Positions 15,092-22,747 of a stretch of DNA of 26,014 nt are shown here, in pieces. Under the pieces are notes generated by a model. That model was given only the letters and a program-made list of their open reading frames with translations, was not told where the DNA came from and searched no databases. Origin of the DNA: UBA993 sp964389365 (GTDB lineage Bacteria > Bacillota > Dethiobacteria > DTU022); assembly GCA_964389365.1 (NCBI GenBank), contig CAYMDO010000030.1:1-26014 (forward strand), read 5' to 3'. The translations under genes and the position numbers were made by a program. How positions within the stretch are numbered: position 1 is the stretch's first letter; the number at the start of each line of letters is the position of its first letter.

Positions 15092-17851
15092 TCAAATTGC
15101 CGCTACAACACTGCTGCAGCGGGGGCAGAGTTCTTCTTTGGAACAAGTAAATATCCAGCAGCGCGGGCATTTGTGCCCTTTTGATTTTTTCACCAGAATG
15201 CTTACCGGAACACGCTGTCCCTTAATAACTTCAGCAGGTGTTTCAGGGTTTCCCTCCTGCAGCTTAACACCAGAGATAATGAAAAGGACAGCTAGCTGTT
15301 CTTCATAATCTTTCAGCTGCCTATAGAGTGGTCCGTCGGCCCATATCGTTAGTGCAGCCTCCAGGGATCCGCCGATCACTTTTTCTTTACGTGCCTGCTC
15401 CAGCGCCCAGGTAACTTCTTCACGAACCTCGAGTAAGGTTTGCCATCGCGCGCCCAACGCCTGATCTTTCCAAACCGGGTCAGCTGTTGGCCAATCGGCC
15501 AGCTGGACACTTTTTCCATGGCAGCCGGGCAGATGCTGCCAGATTTCATCAGCAGTAAAAGTCAGGATCGGGGCCATCAGCACAACCAGGTATTCCAAGA
15601 TGATCATCAGGGCGCTTTGGGCCGAACGCCTTGCCTGATCGTCCGGCGCAGAACAGTACAGCCGGTCTTTAATGATATCAAGATAAAAGCTGCTCATATC
15701 AACCACACAAAAATTATGCAGGGCGTGGAAAAACTGGTGGTACTCATATTGCTCGTATGAATCTGTAACTTTTTCCATCAATCCTGCCAACCTATACAGC
15801 GCCCAGCGATCAAGCTCCGCCATCGACCCGTAATCAACAGCATCTGTATCCGGGTTAAAATCAAAACAGCTGCCCAGTAAAAACCGGGTTGTATTACGGA
15901 TTTTTCGGTATACTTCAATCAGCTGCCTGAGGATATCACTGGAAAGATGAATATCACTTGTAAAATCGGCCGACGATACCCAGAGGCGCAAGATATCTGC
16001 TCCGTACTGCCTGATAATCTGCTCGGGCGCGATCACGTTACCGAGCGACTTTGACATTTTTTTGCCTTCGCCATCAACAACCCAGCCATGGCTGAGTACC
16101 GCTTTATAAGGGGGTTCTCCCCTCGTTGCCACCGCAGTCAGCAGTGAAGAATGAAACCAGCCGCGGTACTGGTCACTCCCTTCCAGGTAGAGATCTGCCG
16201 GCCAGCTCAGCCCGGCACGTGTCTCCAGCACCGCACCATGGCTGGAACCCGAGTCAAACCAAACATCCATGGTATCCTTTTCCTTGCGAAATTCGCCGCC
16301 TCCGCAGTGCTCACACTGAAAACCTTCCGGCAGAATCTCCGCCGCTTCACGGGCAAACCAGGCATCGGAACCTTCGGCGGCAAAAAGATCGCTGACCGTA
16401 TCAATCGTCTCCCGGTTGATAATCGCCCTGCTGCAGGAGGTGCAGTAAAAAATTGGTATCGGCACCCCCCAGACCCGTTGCCGGGATATACACCAATCCT
16501 GTCGCTCGGCAATCATGTTATAGATGCGCTCCTCGCCCCAGGAAGGGGTCCAGTTCACTTTTTTAATGGCCTCAAGCGCCTCTTTGCGAAAGCCGTCTAT
16601 TGATGCAAACCACTGTTCTGTGGCCCGGTACAAAACCGGCTGCTTGCAGCGCCAGCAGTTGGGATACTGGTGGTCAACAGGGATGGAACGGATTAAGGCC
16701 CCTTTACTTTTTAGATCCTCTATTACCTGCAGCCCGCCCTGGTCATAGCGCATGCCCGAATATCGGCCCGCTTCGCCGGTAAAAACGCCTCTATCATCCA
16801 GCGGGCTGAGTACCGGCAGTTCATTCGCCTGCCCGATGGCAAAATCTTCATGGCCGTGCCCCGGGGCGATGTGCACGCAGCCTGTACCCTGCTCCAGTGT
16901 AACATGATCACCTGCCAGAAGCACAGATTCCCTGTCGTACAGCGGATGGCGGCAACGGATACCGACCAGTTCGCTGCCTTTAAATTTTTGTAAAACGGGC
17001 CAGGATTCTTCGGCTCCGGAAACCCTGGATACATCCTCCAAAAGACCTTCGGCCAGCAGGTAACGCTCGCCTCCCGCTTCGGCTAAAACATAATCAAAAT
17101 CGGCATGCACAGCTATAGCCAGGTTGGCGGGGATTGTCCAGGCGGTTGTAGTCCAAATCAGGCAATATTTACGGTCTGTTCCGTCAAGCAGCCCCAGGTC
17201 ATCGGTAATCGCAAATTTTACATAAATAGAATCCGAGGTCCTTACCCCGTACTCAATTTCCGCTTCAGCAAGGGCGGTTTCACAGTCAGCACACCAGTAT
17301 ACCGGCCGCATTCCTTTGTAAATGTGGCCCCTCTCGGCCATGGTGCCAAAAATTTTTATCTGGCGGCCTTCGTAAGCCGGAGACAGGGTCAGGTACGGGT
17401 TATCCCAGTCGCCGCGCACACCGAGCCTTTTAAATTGTTCTCGCTGGATATCGACATAACTGAGGGCGTACTGATGACACATCTTCCGGAACTCGAGATC
17501 GGAAATCTCCTTCCGGTTTACTTTCTTGGTTTTTATGATCTGGTGTTCAATCGGCAGGCCGTGTGTATCCCACCCCGGAATATACGGACAGTTAAACCCG
17601 CGCATTGTCTTATACTTATTAATTATATCTTTGAGTACCTTGTTTAATGCCGTGCCCATATGGATATCTCCGTTGGCATAGGGAGGGCCATCATGCAGTA
17701 TATAGGTCGGGGAACCTTCGCGCTTATCGTAAACCAGGCGGTTAATGTCGAGATCGGCCCAAAATTTAAGCATGTCGGGTTCCCGCAGCGGCAGGTTGGC
17801 ACGCATCGGAAATTCAGTCCTTGGTAAGTTCAGTGTTTCGCGGTAGTCCAT
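15092..17851 (-). CDS. ileS: Isoleucyl-tRNA synthetase
   Basis: A class Ia synthetase that charges tRNA-Ile. The 919-residue protein has the catalytic Rossmann fold. The first signature reads HMGT (64-67), not HIGH; KMSKS is intact at 598-602. The CP1 editing domain (about 190-400) shows WTTTAWTIPAN and GTGCVHIAPGHGHEDF with the editing Asp (D336). Cysteines are grouped as C187/C190/C399/C402, C470/C473/C513/C516, and C895/C898/C909/C912. The first and last groups are known IleRS zinc sites; the middle looks like an extra one. The anticodon-binding domain follows KMSKS. The ATG has GGAGG upstream. Expression is controlled by the T-box leader just before it, and lspA follows. Confidence 0.98.
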   Translation of the reverse strand: MDYRETLNLPRTEFPMRANLPLREPDMLKFWADLDINRLVYDKREGSPTYILHDGPPYANGDIHMGTALNKVLKDIINKYKTMRGFNCPYIPGWDTHGLPIEHQIIKTKKVNRKEISDLEFRKMCHQYALSYVDIQREQFKRLGVRGDWDNPYLTLSPAYEGRQIKIFGTMAERGHIYKGMRPVYWCADCETALAEAEIEYGVRTSDSIYVKFAITDDLGLLDGTDRKYCLIWTTTAWTIPANLAIAVHADFDYVLAEAGGERYLLAEGLLEDVSRVSGAEESWPVLQKFKGSELVGIRCRHPLYDRESVLLAGDHVTLEQGTGCVHIAPGHGHEDFAIGQANELPVLSPLDDRGVFTGEAGRYSGMRYDQGGLQVIEDLKSKGALIRSIPVDHQYPNCWRCKQPVLYRATEQWFASIDGFRKEALEAIKKVNWTPSWGEERIYNMIAERQDWCISRQRVWGVPIPIFYCTSCSRAIINRETIDTVSDLFAAEGSDAWFAREAAEILPEGFQCEHCGGGEFRKEKDTMDVWFDSGSSHGAVLETRAGLSWPADLYLEGSDQYRGWFHSSLLTAVATRGEPPYKAVLSHGWVVDGEGKKMSKSLGNVIAPEQIIRQYGADILRLWVSSADFTSDIHLSSDILRQLIEVYRKIRNTTRFLLGSCFDFNPDTDAVDYGSMAELDRWALYRLAGLMEKVTDSYEQYEYHQFFHALHNFCVVDMSSFYLDIIKDRLYCSAPDDQARRSAQSALMIILEYLVVLMAPILTFTADEIWQHLPGCHGKSVQLADWPTADPVWKDQALGARWQTLLEVREEVTWALEQARKEKVIGGSLEAALTIWADGPLYRQLKDYEEQLAVLFIISGVKLQEGNPETPAEVIKGQRVPVSILVKKSKGHKCPRCWIFTCSKEELCPRCSSVVAAI

Positions 17852-17887
17852 CGCATAATTCCTCCAGGTAATTGATATTGGCCCGCC

Positions 17888-18137
17888 ATAATAAAAATCG
17901 CCCCATCAGGGGCGAGAATAAATCCCGCGGTACCACCCAAAAGGCCGGCCCTTTACAAGCCTAACCTTCACTATTAACCGATAACGGTGGCTGCCGTCCG
18001 CAGTTACTCTTCCAGTCAGGAATTTGGCACGGAAGCTCCCGGGTGATCTATGGCGCCACAGCTTAACCGGACTTTCACCTGACTCCGGCTCTCTTGATAA
18101 GCGGACCATACGCCAATATGTCCCGTTCACAGCATTT
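17888..18137 (-). promoter_or_regulatory. T-box riboswitch leader (tRNA-Ile specific) of ileS
   Basis: This leader binds uncharged tRNA-Ile and permits read-through into ileS. The T-box motif GGGTGGTACCGCGG is at 17925-17938 (minus strand). Its UGGU would pair with the ACCA end of tRNA, consistent with discriminator A. Stem I shows AAGAGAGCCGG and GGTGAAAGTCCGG, the conserved AG-bulge and distal-loop stretches. A basal helix ACGGGA (18121-18126) with TTCCGT (18029-18034) and an inner TATGG/CCATA helix can form. Between them the codon ATC (18045-18047), followed by A, is the likely Ile specifier. The specifier and helix assignments are read by eye; the T-box and terminator are clear. Confidence 0.93.
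17892..17915 (-). terminator. T-box-controlled intrinsic terminator before ileS
   Basis: On the minus strand TCGCCCC-TGAT-GGGGCGA forms a perfect 7-bp stem with a four-base loop, followed directly by TTTTTATT. It lies 12 bases after the T-box sequence and about 40 before the ileS start. It is the conditional terminator of the leader: uncharged tRNA-Ile should favour the alternative antiterminator. Confidence 0.92.
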
Positions 18138-18144
18138 GACAAAA

Positions 18145-18173
18145 ATTTTAGCATGACTGGCCGTTAAATGCAA
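18145..18173 (-). promoter_or_regulatory. Candidate promoter of the ileS T-box transcript
   Basis: On the minus strand TTGCAT (18168-18173), 17 bases, then TAAAAT (18145-18150). A start near 18138 lies just before the T-box basal helix. An alternative pair, TTGTCA (18137-18142) and CATATT (18115-18120), matches the -35 better but would start inside the 5' strand of Stem I, so I prefer the first. The whole divIVA-to-T-box gap is only about 55 bases. Confidence 0.4.
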
Positions 18174-18195
18174 TGGGTACGCCGCACCAAAACAG

Positions 18196-18834
18196 CTAAT
18201 CCTGCTGTTCCGGTTCCCGGTTTGGCGCAAGCTCCAGCCGTGGCCACACCGGATTGTTATCCCTTCTTTTTTCTTCATTATCAGCGTCTTTTGCTCCCGC
18301 TTCAATTAAGGGCGGTTTTGATTCAGCCTGCTTGGCTGCCTGCGGCCGCGCCGCGCTTCCCGCGCCCTGCCCCTTAAGCTGTTCGGTCATCCACTCATCA
18401 CTTTCAAGCAATGTAAGCTGGGTTTCCAGAAAAGCCTTAAAGCGCATCTTAAAAACCCGGGCCCGCTTCAGCAGCTCTTCATGTTCTCCAAGAACCCGTC
18501 CGGCCCGCAGGCGGGCTTCTTCGAGGATCTGTTTTGCTTCCCGTTCGGCATCCTTTCTTATCAGCTCGGCTTCTCGTTTTGCGCTGTGTTTTACCTCTTC
18601 TGCCGTTTCCTGGGCTACGACTATAGCGTTATGCATCGTTTCTTCCATTTTATGGTATGTTTTATTTTTCTCGTGCAGCATTGCAACCTGTTCCTTATGA
18701 TCATTGTTCTCCCTGATCAGCTGATCCAAATCCTTGGCAATGCGATCCAGGAACTCGTCTACATCTTCAATGTCGTAACCCCTGAAAGTCCTTTCAAACT
18801 CCTTGTTCTGGATATCGAGCGGTGTTATTGCCAT
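18196..18834 (-). CDS. divIVA: DivIVA-family cell division / polarity protein
   Basis: A coiled-coil protein that binds negatively curved membrane at poles and septa and recruits partners such as MinJ, RacA or wall-synthesis proteins. The 212 residues begin MAITPLDIQNKEFERTFRGY, then DIEDVDEFLDRIAKDLDQL, the DivIVA lipid-binding domain. A long, highly charged coiled coil follows (about 35-150, rich in K, E, R and A). The tail of about 50 residues is low-complexity (AGSAARPQAAKQAESKP) and probably disordered. The ATG at 18832-18834 has a GGGGGAG SD; in-frame codons upstream lack support. It is the last gene of the division cluster, next to the ileS unit as in many Firmicutes. Confidence 0.95.
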   Translation of the reverse strand: MAITPLDIQNKEFERTFRGYDIEDVDEFLDRIAKDLDQLIRENNDHKEQVAMLHEKNKTYHKMEETMHNAIVVAQETAEEVKHSAKREAELIRKDAEREAKQILEEARLRAGRVLGEHEELLKRARVFKMRFKAFLETQLTLLESDEWMTEQLKGQGAGSAARPQAAKQAESKPPLIEAGAKDADNEEKRRDNNPVWPRLELAPNREPEQQD

Positions 18835-18913
18835 CCCTGATCTCCCCCTTGATCTAGATTCAAACAAACATGCCCTGCAAAACTGTCCCGTGTCATTCTC
18901 TCCGCATCAAGCA

Positions 18914-18929
18914 GCAGGGGCTGCCCTGC
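18914..18929 (-). repeat. Short perfect inverted repeat between ylmH and divIVA
   Basis: GCAGGG-CAGC-CCCTGC (minus strand) can form a 6-bp GC-rich hairpin in the 131-base gap 18835-18965. No U tract follows, so it is not a standard terminator. It may be an attenuation or processing structure between ylmH and divIVA, or chance. The rest of the gap holds only the divIVA SD; I found no convincing promoter. Confidence 0.3.
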
Positions 18930-18965
18930 CAAATACTGCAGGCAGTCTGCCAAACCGGCTTGTGA

Positions 18966-19733
18966 CTAACCGTATCTTCTTAATTTAAGGTGAACCCTGC
19001 CTTTGCGTGTTTCACCTTCCACCGCGATAAGCAGCAGCCGCCCTCTGCCCCTTAAGGATACCTGGTCACCCTCTTTCAGCTGTAAAGCGGGCGAATCTAC
19101 CGGCCGCCAATTGACCCGTGCCAAACCTCCCCTGATAAATAATACAACCCTGGACCTTGATAGTCCAAACCCCAGGGATGCTACCGCATCGAGGCGCAAA
19201 CTGGGAACAGTGCCTTTTACATCGCGGCCGTCATCTTCCGGCAGAGGCAGTCCGCTGATATCGATTTCTTTTGATTCGACCTTTACCGGCCCTACTTCTG
19301 TTAAGTTGGAACATATGTATGCCGCCTGAGCTGCAGATACAATCACCGCTGCAAGTTGATTATCGGTCATGATAATGTCGCCTAACTGATCACGCTTTAA
19401 ACCGAGCGCCATCACTGCTCCCAGCAAATCACGGTGCCCTACTTTCTCGGCAGGCCCTTTCCAGCTGACTTGGACTACTCCCAGTTCCGGCAGTTTCCCC
19501 TGATGCCGGGCAGGGAAGATACAGAGCAAGTTGCGTTCCGCAGCCGGGTAACCGCCGTAAACCGTATATGCTAAATTTTTATCACGGTTGAGGACCGTTT
19601 CGGCCAATTCAAGCTGGCGCGGATCCAAAAAAGATGTGGTTAAGGTGCGGTTGCCATTTAATGCTTCTATTTTTCTCTCAAAATTTTGCAGCCACAGCTT
19701 CTCGGCTTCTGAAAGAGGAGATGTAGTTGTCAA
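18966..19733 (-). CDS. ylmH: YlmH-type S4-domain RNA-binding protein
   Basis: A homologue of B. subtilis YlmH. That protein binds RNA through its S4 domain and was recently tied to ribosome-associated quality control, where it can act in place of RqcP beside RqcH. The roughly 255 residues have the N-terminal YlmH domain. Visible blocks are FLDPRQLELAETVL, VYGGYPAAERNLLCIFP, and GLKRDQLGDIIM. A C-terminal S4 domain (about 180-245) reads LRLDAVASLGFGLSRSRVVLFIRGG and ends KGRVHLKLRRYG. TTG at 19731-19733 is favoured because GGGGGG lies eight bases upstream; a GTG at 19740-19742 abuts that SD and would add three residues. It lies between yggT and divIVA, its usual place. Confidence 0.92.
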   Translation of the reverse strand: MTTTSPLSEAEKLWLQNFERKIEALNGNRTLTTSFLDPRQLELAETVLNRDKNLAYTVYGGYPAAERNLLCIFPARHQGKLPELGVVQVSWKGPAEKVGHRDLLGAVMALGLKRDQLGDIIMTDNQLAAVIVSAAQAAYICSNLTEVGPVKVESKEIDISGLPLPEDDGRDVKGTVPSLRLDAVASLGFGLSRSRVVLFIRGGLARVNWRPVDSPALQLKEGDQVSLRGRGRLLLIAVEGETRKGRVHLKLRRYG

Positions 19734-19750
19734 AAACAGCACCCCCCGGC

Positions 19751-20044
19751 TTAAAAGTAGGTATAGCGTGATACCAGCTGTCTGGCCAGGCTGATCAGGA
19801 CCAGCAGAATAAACGGCGAAAGATCCAGGTAAGCCATACCCATTTTTACCGGCGGGATAATATTTCTGATCGGCGCAAGCAGAGGCTCGGTCAGGCCATA
19901 TACCACCTGGTAAATTCCCGATACAGCCTGATTGCCGCCGGCACCGCCTACCATAAACCAGGACAGGATAATCCGTGCCAAAATTACAATGTTATAGATC
20001 TGGAAAAAAAACAATAAACCTTCAGCTGCTAATCTAATCATCAT
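19751..20044 (-). CDS. yggT: YggT family membrane protein (YlmG)
   Basis: A small integral membrane protein of the YggT/YlmG family, conserved next to division genes. In plants and cyanobacteria homologues affect nucleoid distribution; the molecular role in Firmicutes is unsettled. The 97 residues form one YggT unit. The first hydrophobic helix (about 5-30) leads into ARIILSWF. Then come VYGLTEPLLAPIRNIIPP and LDLSPFILLVLISLARQLV, the family signature and second helix. The start is one of three consecutive codons, GTG-ATG-ATG (20045-20047 to 20039-20041); I took the first ATG, with only a weak GCGGG SD. It directly follows yggS; sepF, often in this place, is missing. Confidence 0.9.
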   Translation of the reverse strand: MMIRLAAEGLLFFFQIYNIVILARIILSWFMVGGAGGNQAVSGIYQVVYGLTEPLLAPIRNIIPPVKMGMAYLDLSPFILLVLISLARQLVSRYTYF

Positions 20045-20068
20045 CACCCGCTATCTGTAAATTTAAGT

Positions 20069-20737
20069 TTAAGAAAAAAGGGCGCTGCCGATCCTGACAA
20101 TAGTTGCGCCCTCCTCAACAGCAACCTTGTAATCGTTGGTCATCCCCATCGAAAGTTCTTTCAACCCACTTCCGGAAGCGGCGTACCGATCACGAAGCTC
20201 GCGCAGGCGGCGGAAAACCGGCCTCACAGTTTCAGGGTCTACAACATACGGGGCCATCGTCATCAGGCCGCAGACCCTGATCCGCTCAAGTCCGTTCAGG
20301 TATAACAGAAAATCCGCCAGGGCAGCAGGTTTTAATCCGGATTTGCTCTCCTCGCCTGAAACATTAACCTGCACCAGAGCATCCACTACTTGATCAAACC
20401 TCTCGGCATTGCTTTGTAAAGCTGCTGCCAGGGACGGGCGGTCAAGGGAGTGGATCAAGGTGTAGAAGGGTAACACATCTTTTACTTTATTTGACTGCAG
20501 GTGGCCGATAAAATGCCAGTTTGCGCCTGGCAGAGCGGCAATTTTCGGGGCAGCATCCTGGACCCGGTTTTCTCCGAAATCGCTGATCCCAAGAGCCATG
20601 GCCCGGCGAACATCTTCTACGCCAACCGTTTTTGTCACCGCAACCAGTTTTATTTCACTTAAATCACGGCCGGCATTTTCCGCAGCCGCAGCGATTTCTG
20701 CCCTGACTTCAGCAAATCTTTTTTCCAACAGATTCAC
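20069..20737 (-). CDS. yggS: YggS/YlmE family pyridoxal-phosphate homeostasis protein
   Basis: A cytosolic PLP-binding protein of the alanine-racemase N-terminal fold (PLPBP family) that controls vitamin B6 and amino-acid balance rather than acting as a racemase. The 222 residues are typical. The PLP lysine is K36 in LVAVTKTV, followed by GISDFGENRVQDA and WHFIGHLQSNKVKDVLP. Then come LVQVNVSGEESKSGL, GLMTMAPYV, and the phosphate-binding ELSMGMTNDYKVAVEEGATIVRIGSALF. The start is GTG at 20735-20737 with GGGGG upstream. Its place between the HlyD-like gene and yggT matches ylmE in the Firmicutes division cluster. Confidence 0.96.
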   Translation of the reverse strand: MNLLEKRFAEVRAEIAAAAENAGRDLSEIKLVAVTKTVGVEDVRRAMALGISDFGENRVQDAAPKIAALPGANWHFIGHLQSNKVKDVLPFYTLIHSLDRPSLAAALQSNAERFDQVVDALVQVNVSGEESKSGLKPAALADFLLYLNGLERIRVCGLMTMAPYVVDPETVRPVFRRLRELRDRYAASGSGLKELSMGMTNDYKVAVEEGATIVRIGSALFS

Positions 20738-20765
20738 CTGGTAGTTCCCCCGGTAAACGTAATAG

Positions 20766-21899
20766 TCAGTTCAGGCGCTGGCCTTCAACAACACGGTCGG
20801 GTCGGGTTATTATCAAGCTGCCGGGCAGCAGGCCTTCAACCAGGACCTTGTCTTCCTGCTTTTCCACAACCGTTACCTCAGCAAAAATCACCCGGCCGCC
20901 CTGGTTCTGGAACACCCCGGTGCGATTATCTTTTTTTATCACTGCAGCTTCAGGAACAATTATACCGCTCTTCTGCTCATAGAGCAAAGTGGCACTGGTC
21001 AGGCGTATCAGGTCAAACCCGGGCACCTGCCGGCTGATCCGGTATGTGAGGCGCACCTCCTGTGCCGCTTCGTCAACCTCGCTGCTGATTAAGGTGGCCT
21101 CTACAGGCACTTCAGGAGCAAATTCAAAGTATAGTTCTGCCTGTGGCAGAATAGCAATCAGCCGGCCAGGATGATAAGGAACAACAGCGCAGAAATACCA
21201 CTGCCAGTTATCAACAATTTTTAACATCGGCTGCCCGTGCCGGATCAGGTTGCCTTCCATAACGTAGGTACCGGCCGGGACCATCGTTTCCAGTTCTTTT
21301 TCAGGCAGGTAAAAAGGCTGTTTACGGTCTTCCCATGAATCAAGGTAATAGGAAATAAAACCGGCTTCCGTGCTAACGATCGTCACGGTATTGGTAAATA
21401 AAGGAACACCTTTTTCAGCTTCTGCAAATTCATGCCCTTCACCTGCAAATTCACCCTGCCAGTATTGCAGAATCTTGTTCCACAGCTCTTTACCCAGGCC
21501 GGGTTCCTCGGAATCCTGCAATAACTGCATTTCCGTTGCGGTCAACTGCCCGATCCTGGCCAGTTCGAAACCGACGGGGACACGCTCTCCAACAGCTGCG
21601 AGCCGAAGGATAACGCCGTCGACCGGAGATCTAACCACGGTTTCATCGCGGATTACAATCCCTCTTATTTCAGCCTGCTGTTTCATGTAACCCGGCTCGG
21701 CCTCTATTACCCCTAAACGCCAGGATTGGAACTGTTCACCGAGCCAGTGATAACCGAGCTGCACCAGAATAACCAGGGCCAGCAGCAACAAGATATAAAA
21801 AACGACTGCCTGCCTGAAATTATGGAAACTAAAACGCTTTCCTTTACCGGGCAGCACTGCAAACCGTTGCTTAGCCTTCCTCAGGCGCTTATTTTCCAA
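20766..21899 (-). CDS. HlyD-like membrane-anchored adaptor protein of unknown role
   Basis: A 377-residue protein with a basic N-terminus (MENKRLRKAKQRF) and one transmembrane helix at about 30-50, so most of it lies outside the membrane. Residues about 80-117 (RGIVIRDETVVRSPVDGVILRLAAVGERVPVG) form a biotinyl/lipoyl-like half-barrel typical of HlyD/RND membrane-fusion proteins. The C-terminus (IIVPEAAVIKKDNRTGVF, then VLVEGLLPGSLIIT) resembles the membrane-proximal beta domain of the same proteins. No ABC, RND or MFS transporter partner is next to it. The start is TTG at 21897-21899, with the SD lying across the pgeF stop. Family-level assignment is good; function is unknown, and the position suggests an envelope or septal role. 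Confidence 0.75.
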   Translation of the reverse strand: MENKRLRKAKQRFAVLPGKGKRFSFHNFRQAVVFYILLLLALVILVQLGYHWLGEQFQSWRLGVIEAEPGYMKQQAEIRGIVIRDETVVRSPVDGVILRLAAVGERVPVGFELARIGQLTATEMQLLQDSEEPGLGKELWNKILQYWQGEFAGEGHEFAEAEKGVPLFTNTVTIVSTEAGFISYYLDSWEDRKQPFYLPEKELETMVPAGTYVMEGNLIRHGQPMLKIVDNWQWYFCAVVPYHPGRLIAILPQAELYFEFAPEVPVEATLISSEVDEAAQEVRLTYRISRQVPGFDLIRLTSATLLYEQKSGIIVPEAAVIKKDNRTGVFQNQGGRVIFAEVTVVEKQEDKVLVEGLLPGSLIITRPDRVVEGQRLN

Positions 21900-21904
21900 T
21901 ACCC

Positions 21905-22747
21905 CTACCCCGTGCCGTTGCTTTTTAGAGCTATAAATCCGATCATTCTGCCAGTATTACCGCGGTCACGCCGGTAAGAGTAGAAGAGATCGGGGTTGCA
22001 GGAAGTGCATAATCCGCTTATGGCAATATTATCACGGTCAATACCGGCCGTCAGCAGTTGTTCGAGGTTGATCGCCCCAAGATCCAGTTTGAAGCGGCCT
22101 TCAGCAGCCGGCTCCATATAAAGCCGCCCGCTCCAGCCTGCCTGCCTGAAAATATCGGCTTCCTCGCTGCCGATTTGATAACAAAAACGGCAAATATTAG
22201 GGCTCATTGCAACCAGCAGGCGTTCCGTTTTTACGTGGTATCGTTCGGTGAGAAAGTTTACCACCAATGGCCCGATACTGCCCAGCGTTCCCTGCTTTCC
22301 GGCATGAACCACGGCGACGAGCGGGTATTCCGGCGCACAGAAGTATAAGAGCTGGCAATCAGCGGCATAGGCGGACAGGATCAGGCCCGGTTCAGAGGTA
22401 ACCAGCGCATCACAGTGTCTTGCCGCGCTATGGGGCAACGCTCCCTCACCTTTGTGTTTATGGCCAAAAACCGCGATCGCCGTTCCATGCACCTGGCTCG
22501 CAGCGACTATCTGCCGGTAATCAGCCTCAAAAAGGTTAAAAAACCGGCGCCTGTTCTCGAAAACATTTTCATTGCTGTCCCCGTTGTGATAAGCCATGTT
22601 AAGCGATGCCAACTTACCGCTGCTGCAACCGCCCAGGCGGGTTGAAAAAGCATGTTCGACCAGGCCGCCTGACTTAAAAAGCAGGGCTTGCAGGTAAACC
22701 AGCTCATCTATCCTGGTCAGCGTGAAAGATTTATCTCCCCTATCCAT
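21905..22747 (-). CDS. pgeF: Peptidoglycan editing factor / laccase-domain protein PgeF (YlmD, YfiH)
   Basis: A DUF152 (Cu-oxidase_4) enzyme. Family members act on purine nucleosides, and in E. coli PgeF keeps L-Ser out of muropeptide stems. The 280 residues carry the metal triad H87 (SQVHGT), C131 (AADCQ) and H148 (VVHAG). Other blocks are EHAFSTRLGG, SLNMAYHNGD and the end FYSYRRDRGNTGRMIGFI. Some usually strict positions differ: HAGWRGT reads HAGKQGT here, and the GPCCYEVG region reads CRFCYQIG. The ATG lies inside the end of nrdG (8-base overlap ATGGATAG). It corresponds to ylmD in the division cluster. Confidence 0.92.
   Translation of the reverse strand: MDRGDKSFTLTRIDELVYLQALLFKSGGLVEHAFSTRLGGCSSGKLASLNMAYHNGDSNENVFENRRRFFNLFEADYRQIVAASQVHGTAIAVFGHKHKGEGALPHSAARHCDALVTSEPGLILSAYAADCQLLYFCAPEYPLVAVVHAGKQGTLGSIGPLVVNFLTERYHVKTERLLVAMSPNICRFCYQIGSEEADIFRQAGWSGRLYMEPAAEGRFKLDLGAINLEQLLTAGIDRDNIAISGLCTSCNPDLFYSYRRDRGNTGRMIGFIALKSNGTG

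Noticed and set aside
18115..18142. TTGTCA-N16-CATATT as the ileS promoter
   Set aside because: Its start site would fall inside the 5' strand of T-box Stem I and remove the basal helix; kept only as an alternative.
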